Shown here: one piece after another, positions 10,401 to 22,400 of the stretch
Layout of the letters: the number at the start of each line of letters is the position of its first letter
Position numbering within the stretch: position 1 is the stretch's first letter
DNA from: Euleptes europaea
Taxonomy: Eukaryota; Chordata; Lepidosauria; Squamata; Sphaerodactylidae
Direction of reading: 5' to 3'
Assembly: GCF_029931775.1 (NCBI RefSeq)
Contig: NC_079321.1
Location: 10,955,001-11,019,000 of the forward strand
Length of the DNA: 64,000 nt
Notes under the pieces: model-generated
The model's database searches: none
What the model saw: only the letters and a program-made list of their open reading frames with translations
What the model was told of the DNA's origin: nothing
Program-made: the position numbers and the translations under genes

Positions 10401-13400
10401 TGCCAGGTCCCTCTTCGCCACCAGTGGGAGATTTTTGGAGCAGAGCTTGAAGAGGGCGGGGTTTGGGGAGGGGAAGGACCAATTGCCAAAGCGGCCATTT
10501 TCTCCAGGTGAACTGATCTCTATTGGTTGGAGATCAGTTGTATTAGTGGGAGATCTCCAGCTAGTAACAACAAAAAGGGGAAAAAAACAGGAGGTTGGCA
10601 ACCCTAACTCAAGAAGAGTACCCACACTGGCTAGAACTATCCACCGTTCCAGTTAAATGGGGCCTAAATCTATCCTTTGTCCCAAAAAGCATCCACATGG
10701 ACTAGCAGTGCAAAAACATTAGACATAGGATTGAACTAATTATAAGCTCCACAAGGCAGATCTAGATTTCTTTATTAACACCTCCTCCAAACTTGTAAAT
10801 AGAAGAGGCCAAATTCTGTCACTAGGTTGAATTGTGCTAACTGCATAAGTTTCCAAGTTTGGTACAAGCTGTGAAATGTGTGGTTTTTCAGAATTTAGAA
10901 TTTGTGGGCTGGAAGAGATGTGGGAGGGTGAAGATGCAGGGAGAACTAGGGACTGGTAGAAGTGATACATATGTAAACCAGTACTTGGGACTTAACATTG
11001 AAGGAAGCTATCCCATATCCTGATCAGTGGAAACTTTCCTATGCTTCCTAACTCTTCAGTATATCCAGCAATCAGATACTCTGCTTTTCCTTACCATTTG
11101 ATTTTCTAAAATTACTTCGAAAGCAGAGACTCTGCACGTATGCTTAGATGGTTAGCTTCCATGTTCTGTTGTGCTATGGGTCCCATGGGGATTTCTAGAC
11201 CTGCGTCTATGAATGATTTCATGTTGAAATATGTCTAGTCATAGCCAAGGGTCATTTAGATGCATTTGTGGAAATGATGTGAGAAGATAAGAAACTCTGG
11301 CAAGATGGAGGATTACCGTATGATTCTGTGACTTCCATTGCATCAGAGTCCTGTCGAGGCAAGCCCACTGCTGATGAACACGCATTGTAGGCTATGCACT
11401 TGACATCCATTGGTTCAAAGGCTTTACAGTCACAGAGCTGGCAGTCGCAAGTGGCGGTTGTTTGTGGCAAGGTACAATACTTTTTGGACTTTGATTGCGC
11501 AGAAAGGCTCGTTGTCCTTTTCCGCGATTTTTCTTTGCATGCTTTATCTTCGCTTGCGTGATCTTTCTGCGATTTTTCTTTCTGTGCCTTATCTTCGCTT
11601 GCGTGATCTTTCTGCGATTTTTCTTTCTGTGCTTTATCTTCGCTTGTGTGATCTTTCTGCGATTTTTCTTTCTGTGCCTTATCTTCGCTTGCTTGATCTT
11701 TCTGCGATTTTTCTTTCTGTGCCTTATCTTCGCTTGCTTGATCTTTCTGCGATTTTTCTTTCTGTGCCTTATCTTCGCTTACGTGATCTTTCCGTGGTTT
11801 TTCTTTCTGTGCCTTATCTTCGCTTACGTGATCTTTCCGCGATTTTTCTTTCTGTGCTTTGTCTTCACTTACATGATCTTTAGCCCTGTTGCTTTCTTTT
11901 TCTGGTGATTCTAAGAAATATGATAAATGTAAGAAATGCCACTGTAGGCTTATTTTCATCTATGAAGCAGTAACTGTAATAATAGCAACAGCTAGATTCA
12001 AGTCCAGTAACCCCTTAGACACCAACAAGATTTTCAGGGTAGAAGCTTTCAAGAGTCAAAGCTCCCTTTGTCAAATGCCTAATAATAGCAAATGATTTAT
12101 TTAAGACTTATGAAACATTTAATGTGCAAACCTAGTGTGACAGACAGGGTAGGTTCTGCTTCTCCCTCAGAGTGACCAATGAGAGCTGATGGGATGTTGG
12201 GGAGAGTCAGGGAAAGTCTGACTGAAGGAAACTGTGGAGAAGAGCTTCTTAGAGCTGGCTGAAAAGAGTCGATTTGTAACAAAGGATCCGAATTGAGGAT
12301 TAGGGCCACAGTTCAAACGCTCCATGGAAGTGAAACGTTATAACTGCTGCATTACTGTCTTCAGTGTTATGTTCATCCTATAAATAAAAGTTAACTTCTT
12401 GTTTTGCTTAACCATGGGCTTTGTGTCTCAGGAAAGAAACACACACATGTTCATATCTCAGTCTCTATAGACATGTTTAGGACATGAGTAAATGGTGGCA
12501 GTGTGTGAATGCAACAGCGGTTGAGCCTACAACCCTAATAACTCTGTGCGAGGGCCTGTTATTAAAGAGGGCTGGGCTACACCGTCTGCCGATGTCTCTG
12601 TGAGTGAAAGAGAGGACCTGATGTATGAAATGGTTACGGCTATCGATATATTTTAAAAGAGATGAGAAGGGTAGCGTGTGATGGCATGACCTACTGGTAA
12701 CCCTGAAACTGAGAGAGGTGTAGAAGGTGGTAGGCACTCTTTGTGAATAAGGGGTATCCCACCTAGTTTATTCTCACAACAACCTATTTCTAGTTTCGTT
12801 TTCCTTTTTCCGTTATACCGGGGGAAACTCAGATAGCAATTTGCTCCAGTTCCAAAAGGTCATTAATTTCTTGTGGAAGTTTCAAGTCACCTTTAAATGT
12901 ATTTTTGCATAGGTTTTGTCAGATGTGTAAAGAAAATCGGTCTATATGTATACAGGAGAAAGAGAAAATATTCTACAAGGTGAAGTTAAAAGATGGACAC
13001 ATTTCGAAAGCAGGTCATTTGTTCCTGTACTCAGGGTGGTTGATCATAGCGAAGACATTTTGACCATGTCAGGATCTAACGTTTTAGCGGTAAACGCATA
13101 TTTAATTAATTTATTTATTAAAAAACATTTACTAGCCACTATTTTTTCTTATGGAGCTCAGAATAAATAAAATAAAGTAAATCCATAAAAAAAATTTAAA
13201 ACCACCATTTAAGACTGCCAGTAAATTAATCATATATGGTCCCAAATAACACCGTCTTAAAGATTGAAAGTTTTTTTCTTAATTGTGGGGCTGCCACTGA
13301 AAAGGCCCTCTCTCGTGTACCCAACAAACAAGCTTCCTTGACTGGTGGGACAGTCAGGAGGGACACGCTGACTACAAGAAGGTTATAGTTGTCTAGAATA

Positions 13401-16400
13401 AGTTTCAATGTGTATATTGATCAAAGACCGTCCTGTGTCTGAAGAAAAGCCATATATAGCATGTTGACAAATATTATGTGATTCATACCCAACAAGCAAA
13501 CCATGAAAAAGGGAAGGGAGGTGGAAGGAGGCATACAACTCTGATCGTCCCCATAATGACGACCTTTCATTTGCCATTGAGGATAAACTGTGCTACAGAC
13601 TAGGGTTGCCCCCTCTGTGGGTATAAAATCCCAGGAGATTTTGAGGGTAGAGCCTGGGGAGGGCAGGGTTTGGGGTGGGGAGTAGGGTTGCCAGGTCCTT
13701 CTTCACCACCAGCAGGAGGTTTTTTGGGCAGAGTCTGAGGAGAGGGGTTTGAGGAGGGGAGGGACTTCAATGCCATAAGAGTCCAATTGCCAAAGCATCC
13801 ATTTTCTCTATCGGCTGGAGATCAGTTGTAATAGCGGGAGATCTCCAGTTAGTACCTAGAGGTTGGCAGTCCTAGTGGGGAGGGACCTCAGCAGAGCATA
13901 ATGCCACAGAGTCCACCCTCCAAAGCTGCCATTTTCTCCAGGGGAACTGACCTCTGTGTAGGTAGGTATCGGGAGATAGGGTTGTCAACCTCCAGGCGGT
14001 GGCTGGAGATCTCCCACTATCACAACTGATCTCCAGGCGACAGAGATCAGTTCCCCTGGAGAAAATGGCCACTTTGGCCATTGGACTCTATGGCATTGAA
14101 GTTCCTCCCCTCCCCAACCCCGCCCTCCTCAGGCTCCACCCCCACTATCTCCAGGTATTTCCCACCCGGAGCTGGCAACCCCATCTGCAGATCAGTTGTA
14201 ATTCCAGGAGATCTCCGAGTCCAGGTCCCACCTGGCGGCTGGCAATCCTGCAGAGCTAGAGTTATTACAGAAGATAAACAAGGGTGCATATAGGAATAGG
14301 TGGGTTTTTCTGCTGTGGAGTGAGGAGAACTTCCTGAATTCACCGCTCAAATCACACATAAACTCTGGACTGAATCCTAATTTCCTTTCCCCCTCTTCTC
14401 CTCTATGCTTCATGGGAGCTGTTCCCTTGGTTTTGCTTTCAAATGCCTTGCATATTTACCTGGACAATTTTAAAAAATAAATTTTCATGTGCTGTTGGGG
14501 TTGCCAACCTCCAGGTATTAGCTGAAGATCTCCTGCTATTACAGCTGATCTCCCGCCGATAAGAGACCAGTTCACCTGGAGAAAATGGCCGCTTTGGCAA
14601 TTGGACTCTATGGCATTGAAGTCCCTCCCCAAACCCCACCCTCCTCAGGCTCCACCCCAAAAACCTCCCGCCGATGGTTAAGAGGGACCTGGCAACCCTG
14701 TGTGCTGTCCATCCACCCTTCCTGTCATCTGCTTTGAAAGCTGTTCCAAGATTGGGGGGAGGGGGGTACTGATTAAAACAGCCAGTGTGCAAATCTGGTT
14801 TCTGCTGAAAACCATAGGGATGTTTTTCCCCCCTCAAGCTGTTGCAAGTAGCTAGTGGCAGTAAAGATATCTAAGGGCTCTGGAGAAGCTGTGGCAACCA
14901 GTGTGCACTTCTACCACTTCTAATGCTGCAAAAAAAAAAAAAAGTTAATTTGCACTGTTAATTTGAGCAGAGTGGTAAGCTGCAAAGCTCTGCTCACGGC
15001 CTGAGTTCGATCCCGACGGAAGTTGGTTTCAGGTAGCCGGATCAAGGCTGACTCAGCCTTCCATCCTTCCGAGGTCGGTAAAAATGAGTACCCAGCTTGC
15101 TGGGGGTAAAGGGAAGATGACTGGGGAAGGCACTGGCAAACCACCCCGTAAACATAGTCTGCCTAGTAAGCGTCGGGATGTGACGTCACCCCATGGGTCA
15201 GGGATGACCCAGTGCTTGCACAGGGGACCTTTACCTTTTTACCTTAATCATGGAATGTCCCACAATATGTGTAATTTTTAATAAACTAAAATGTGCCGCT
15301 ACCTTAGGAAACCCTATGAACAAATGCAAAAATATAGAGCAAAAGTGATGAAAATCTGCATGAAGATCAGGACTAATTATTTAGCATTATTCACCATACC
15401 TTTTTTCTTAGGCTCCAGAGCATCTTTCCACTTACTCCTGTTTTCATGAATATTCGACATCACAGTATACCTAAAGTTGGGTACGTCTAAGCGACTTAAG
15501 GTGTATATTCCTGTGCACGGCCCCCTTTCACCCATGAAACGGTTTCCAATTTGAGTGCTTTGAGATACACTTGCCCCTTTGGATTTCCTGCTTAAAAAGA
15601 AGAAGTGTTATGAAAAGTGAATGAGGAAGAAAAGGTTAAATGGAACGATGCAATTTCAGAACTGCTATTAGGCAGATCAATTTTAAAAATTAGTATTAAA
15701 GTATATAATTTAATTGGATATGTCTGTGGGTGGCAGTAAGACCCCACACATACTCCACAAGTTCAAAGGAAGTGCCTACATTCGGATAACTTACTGTACT
15801 TAACCTTGTGTAGAAATCTGGTGTGTTGTCAGGCATATGTGCATCTTGCTCTTTCCCCCTTTCTTTTTTGCACAGAGTGCAATTGTGTGTGTGTGTGTGT
15901 TAAGTGCTGTCAAATCACTTCCGACTCATGGCAACCCTGTGAATCAATGTCCTCTAAAACGTCCTATTTTTGACAGCCTGGCTCAGGTCTTGCAAATCGA
16001 GGGCCTTGGCTTCCTTTACTCAGTCAATCCATCTCTTGTTGGGTCTTCCTCTTTTCCTGCTGCCTTCAACTTTTCCTAGCATGATTGTCTTTTCCAGTGA
16101 CTCTTGTCTTTTCATAATGTGACCAAAATATGATAGCCTCAGTTGAGTCATTTTATCTTCTAGGGTCAGTTCAGGCTTGATTTGATCTATAACCCACTGA
16201 TTTGTTTTTGTTTTTTGGGGGGGCAGTCCACGGTATCCGTAACTCTCCCCTCCAACCCCACATTTCAAAGGAATCTACTTTCTTCCTATCAGCTTTCTTC
16301 ATTGTCCAGCTTTCACACCCATACATAGTAATAGGGAAAACGATGTCATGAATTAACTTGATCTTGGCCAGTGACACATCCTTACACTTCAGGATCTTTT

Positions 16401-19400
16401 CTGGCTGCCCTTCCCAGTCTCAATCTCCTTCTGATTTCTTGGCTGCAGTCTCCCTTTTGGTTGACGATGGAGCCAAGGAATAGAAAGTCTTGAACAATTT
16501 CAATTTCCTCATTGTCAGCCTTAAAGTGTGATTGTGTGTGTGTAAAGTGCAGTCAAGTCGCAGTCGACTTATGGCGACCCCTTTGGGGGGTTTTCATGGC
16601 AAGAGACTAACAGAGGTGGTTTGCCAGTGCCTTCCTCTGCACAGCAACCCTGGTATTCCTTGGTGGTCTCCCATCCAAATACTAACCAGGGCTGACCCTC
16701 CTTAGCTTCTGAGATCTGACGAGATCAGGCTAGCCTGGGCCATTCAGGTCAGGGCAAAGTGTGATTACAGATGTACAATTCCCAAAGCCATGAGGAAAAC
16801 AACATTTTTTCCTGTTGTTTTTTGGGGGAATAGACATTTCGTAGAAATGGAACTATATAACCTTATTAAGCTATGTGGGCAGTGGATGCTGCCCAACCCA
16901 CACTAGAAGAAGAAGATTTGGTTTTTATACCCTACTTTTATACTTTTAGGAGTCTCAAAGTGGCTTATAATCACCTTCCCTCCCCCCCCCCACAAGAGGC
17001 ACCTTGTGAGGTAGGTGGGGCTGAGAGAGTTCGGAGAGAACTGTGACTGGCCCAAGGTACCCAGCAGGCTTCATGTAGAGGAGCAGGAAATCAAACCTGG
17101 TTCTCCAGATTAGAGTCCGCCGCTCTTAACCACTACACCATGCTGGCTTTCTAACTAACCATCCAGGAAAGCACAAAGAACTGGCTGATAGGGTTGCTAA
17201 CTCCAGGATAGGAAATTCCTGGAGTTTTGGGGGTGGAGCCTGGGGAGGGCAGAATTTGGGAAGAGACCTTAGCAGGGTATAATGCCATAGCATTCACCCT
17301 CCAAATCTGTCAATTTTCTCCAGGGGAAATGATTTCTGTAGTCTGGAGATCAGTTGTAATTTTGGGAGTGCACCATGCTCCACCAGGAGGTTGGCATCCC
17401 TACTGGTTGCAGCCTCCTTGTGTTGTGGCAGATGAAAAATGAAGCACAGCAGAGGCACATGCTGTCAGCTGATGCTGTGTGTGCATGCAGATTAGGGTTG
17501 CCAGGCCACAGCTGTCAACCCATGGGACATGGACTGGTGCACCGGCATCACACCTATGCGCTGATGTCACTTCTGGTGAAAATGAGAAGTGACATCATGG
17601 GTAGGGTTGCCAGGTCCCTCTTTGCCACCGGTGGGAGGTTTTTTGGGCGGAGCCTGAGGAGGGTGGGGTTTGGGGAGGGGAGGGGCTTCAATGCCACAGA
17701 GTCCAATTGCCAAAGCGGCCATTTTCTTCAGGTGAACTGATCTCTATTGGCTGGAGATCAGTTGTAATAGCAGGAGATCTCCAGCTAGTACCTGGAGCTT
17801 GGGAGGCTCTAGGGATTTGCAAAAAGTCTATGCTAAAATTCCCAGTTCAGATGCCGGTGGGCAATGAACAGGTGCCAGGAGGTCTCCCGCTAGTGCAGAT
17901 GCTCTGATGTTGCTCATGTCCTAGTCTCCATAGTAAGTACCATAGAAAGTAGGAGGCAGGAAGCCCTAGACTGCCACCCTTCTGGCAGCCATTTTGTCTC
18001 CTGGGCTGCAATCAGATGATCGATTCCTGACAATTACTTACCCCCAGTGGGGAAATGTTAACCTGTCTGCAGGAGGCTGAGTTCAGTGTAAGCCAGACCT
18101 GTTGGCTCCCCTCCTCACAATCTGGTCCCAAAGGTGACTGCCTGGGCTGCCTATATGGGCAGGTCAGCCCTATCTGTTTCTGAATGCATTTATTAACTGC
18201 TGGTTCTTGTATTCTGAGAGAGTGTAACTGTGTTTTTGCTTTTCTGCCTCGGTCATTGCTGGTGCATCTTGAAATCTGTGTTGCACCCAGCACCATCTAA
18301 GCCAGGGGAGCCAGGGGAGGGCCAGATATGACACAAATGTCACTTGGTCAAGCCGGCCCATGCCTTGCCAGGCCATATCAGGACGGGGGGGTGGGGGTGG
18401 CTGCCTCAGCTGGCTCACAGTCCAGATAAGCCCTTTCAAGGGGCCTGATCCAGCCTAAGGGCCGTATGTTTGACACCCCAATCTAAGCCGATTCAGTAAA
18501 CTTCTCATATTCCTATGGGTTTTTTTTTTAGCAAAAAGATTTTTGTTACTGTGGCAGGAGGGGGAAAATGTCTGCTTCAGTACAAGCTAGCTCTCTCTGT
18601 GTTAAGGTAGTCAGGAAAAAGTCATGGAAAGTCATGGTGAACGATAACGGGAACTGGATGGAACCGCTGAGCATCTTAGGCTCCAGACTATGTAAAACAA
18701 CCAGATAAGCATGGATTGTTGACGCGTCAGAGCATGGGTTTGGGATAAATGTTTCTTCCCCAGTACAATCGGGGCTCAGTGATTTTTGCTTGCTAAAGCT
18801 CCGCTGAGCCGCAGCTGTGAATAAAACTGTTTTTCTGGATAACGGTCTTGGGTCTCTCTCTCCCACCCGAACCCCAGTTTTCCGCAACATTACCACATAC
18901 CATTAATAACGTAAACATAACTATTTATATTATAGAGTTTTAAAGAGGGACCTGGCAACCCTATTCCTAAGAGAAAAACGATTCCACCTAAACATTAGGA
19001 AGAACTTTCTGATGGTGAGGGCGGTTCAATGGTGGAACGCGCTGCCCGGGGGAGGGTGGAATCCCCGTATTTGGAGGTCTTTAAGCAGAGGCTGGCTGGC
19101 CATCTGTCGGGAGAGCTTTGATTGTGGGATCCTGCATGGCAGGGGGTTGGACCGGATGGACCTTGTGGTCTCTTCCAACCTTGTGTGATTTTGTGATTAT
19201 TGGTTAGCCTTCCACTTGTCTAGGATTGCTAACCTCCAGGTGGTGGTTGGAGATCTCTTGCTATTACAACTGATCTCCAGACGATAGAGATCAGTTCACC
19301 TGGAGAAAATGGTCACTGTGGAAGGGGAACTCTGTGGCATTATACCCCATTGAAGACCGCCCCTCCCCAAACCCCACTCTCCTCAGGCTCCACCCCAAAA

Positions 19401-22400
19401 TATCCAGGTATTTTCCAACCCTACACTCATCTGTCATCATTTGGTCCACCCTCACCATGTCAGTGATAACTCTTCCCTAGTTGAGCTAGAAATGTAGTTT
19501 AGGGAACCATCCTGAACTGTATTCGATTAGGATTTATGCTTTTAAATTATATGTTTTAATTTTATATTTATATATCTGTTTATTGATTATTGTCTGTTGT
19601 AAGCTGCCAGGAGCCTGGCTCTGCCGGGAAAGGGCGGAGTATAAATCAAATCGAAGCAAAATAAATAGAAACAAAATCCTATTGCCAGAGGTCAGGGGCA
19701 GGGAAAATTCAGAGAGCCCTGTCACTATGAAACTAGGAAGTTGCATCAGCAATGGGGAAACCATCCAAGCCTGCCTCGTGTGGAAGACGCTGGGTTGGGT
19801 TGCAGTGGTGACACAGCCCTGCATGTCATTTGGAACCGAGCCTCAAAGAATTGTTCCTTTAGCAAAACTGAAAACTGCTTGTCTCCACCTTGTTGGAGAT
19901 CACAGAAGCCTAGGGTTGCCAGGTCCCTCTTCGCCACCGGCAGGAGGTTTTTAGGGTGGAGCCTGAGGAGGGCAGGGTTTGGGGAGAGGAGAAACTTCCA
20001 CTTAGGGTTGCCAGGTCTCTCTTTGCCACCGGCGGGAGGTTTTGGGGCAGAGCCTGAGGAGGGCAGGGTTTGGGGAGGGGAGGAACTTCAATACCATAGA
20101 GTCCAATTGCCAAAGCGGCCATTTTCTCCAGGTGAACTGATCTTTGTCGGCTGGAGATCAGCTGTAATAGTAGGAGATCTCTAGCTAGTACCTGGAGGTT
20201 GGCAACCCTACTTCAATGCAATAGAGTCCAGTTGCCAAAGCGGCCATTTTTTCCAGGTGAACTGATATCTATTGGCTGGAGATCAGTTGTAATAGCAGGA
20301 GATCTCCAGCTAGTACCTGGAGTTTGGTAAACTCTACAGAAGCCATAGGTGTCTTTTGAAAAAAAAGGCTAGCTTCAAACAAAATTAAACGAAAGAAACC
20401 AAGAAAGAAAGAAACCAAGAAAGAAACCAAGAAGGGAAGATCTTACCAAGGTTTTTCAGCGTCAGCAGCTTTTTGTAGAAGAGGAAGCACAATTTTCTGA
20501 ACTACATCGAACATAAGAGTAAATATTGGTTTTACTATGATATTTATGAAGCCTGAAAAGGAGGAGAAGAAATTCAGGCACAGCAGGAAATATAGGTGAA
20601 CACATGTTTGCAGAGCCAACACTCAACAGAAAGTATTCTGCACTATACATGGGCGCATAATTTTCGTCTGAAACTACAGAACTTCAGAAAGAGAGTGGAA
20701 CTAGTTCAGTGTTGCTCCACTCCAGACAAGAGGTGCCTCTGCACTTTACATAGCAAACATATCTTCAAGGGCATTTGTGTTACCCTGGTCTTTTCTGCAA
20801 CAAACACAGTTTGGCAGGAATAATCTATGTACTAACAGTGAAGTCGGCCAAATCGGAGGATACTTAAATCTAGAGACTGGAGTGGTGAGCGGACAAGATG
20901 GATCTTTTGACAAACCTGAAAAATGCCTCAGGTTGGCCGAAAAATCTGAAATAAAAAAAAATACATTGGGAATTAAAAAAACAACAACAGTAGCCCTCAG
21001 GGGATGTTGCTAGGCAAACACAATGGTTTGGCTAGTATTCCAGGCAGAAGGCCCCAGGTTCAATCCTTGGAATCTCCAGTTAAAGGGACCCGGTTGTAAA
21101 TGATGTGAAGGACCTCTGCCTGAGACCCTGGAGAGCTGCTGCCAGTCTGAGTAGACAATACTGAACCTGAGGGACCAGTGATCTGATTCAGTATAAGGCA
21201 GCTGCATGTGTTCAAGGGCTTTGGGCCATCCAGTTCAGTTCCTTGGTTGGGCAGGGATTCGCCACCGTGTGTATATGGGTAATAATAACAATCATAGAAT
21301 ATAAAGTGGATGTTCCAAGATGCACATGTGTTGTTCAGACTTTACGGTGTCTTCTGCAGGAGATACTGATGAATAATGAAGATCAGCCGGTTGGTGGCTG
21401 CATGAAGTTGTGGAGATGCCCAACAAATAATAGTGCTCCATCTCCGCTTTTCTTTTGAAAGTTGATATTAGATAGCAATTTTTGTAATTTCCCAATTTTT
21501 CCCTCAGAAAAACCTGGGGTGGGGAGAAGTCAAGGGGGGACAAATCCTAGTTTCCCAGTTTTCCCAGTTTCTTCCCCCCCAGGCCTTCACATCTCTGTCC
21601 CTCACACAGCTCTTCAGTGAATGTCACCTATTTGAGACTCAGCTATATTCGTAGCCTCGCGGTCACAGAGTGGAGAAATTGGCAGTCCTAACTCAGCTTC
21701 CTTGGCTCCCTGGAGGAGAAAAAAGGGGCAAGTAAATGAGGCCACTGGACTAAGAACTGAGCAATTAATTCTATTCCATTCTATTTTATTGTACTCTATT
21801 CTATTCTAGTACCAAAGAAGTTTCAAAGGGAAAATAATCATCACTCTTTAGGGATGAGCATTCATTTGCCCCAAAGTGAAAAATGATCTAAAAAATCTGC
21901 ACACATCTCCTTTCCACAAACTTATTCAGAAGTCCCAGTTTACGGGCAGATCCTTGGTGTGTGGCTAATAGGTGTGTGAAGTTAATAAGATACTCGCTTC
22001 TCAAAAAAACAAAAAACACACTACTCATTATAAAGAAAAATACATGAAATATTCAAATTTTCATTACAAATAAAATCTGTTTCAACAACTCCAGCAAATG
22101 GATAGTTTTGTGCCATTATAATTTTATTCTCACCAATAGCGCCATTTAGCTTCTGGTGCTTTTTTAAAAATGCTGTTGCAAGGATAAGAAATTGCCGTCT
22201 TTCCCAGGTTAAAAGTTGTAAGGTATTTTATGTTACAAAGTGTGATGTAGTTGTCAAGACCCCAGTGCCTTTGCCAGATTTAAACCTTTTGAGAGTACTC
22301 CCACAGTACTCCCATATTTATATTGTGGTGGAAACATTTCATCCTTAGACAGGGAGACTTTATTTATTTAGTCATTTTACTTATATCCCGCATTTCTCCC

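Noticed and set aside
11410-11908. Long plus-strand open frames opposite the PDE repeat exon, rich in Phe, Leu and Ala
   Set aside because: They are the antisense of the 45-bp coding repeat. The minus frame fits the PDE gene in phase, with splice sites.
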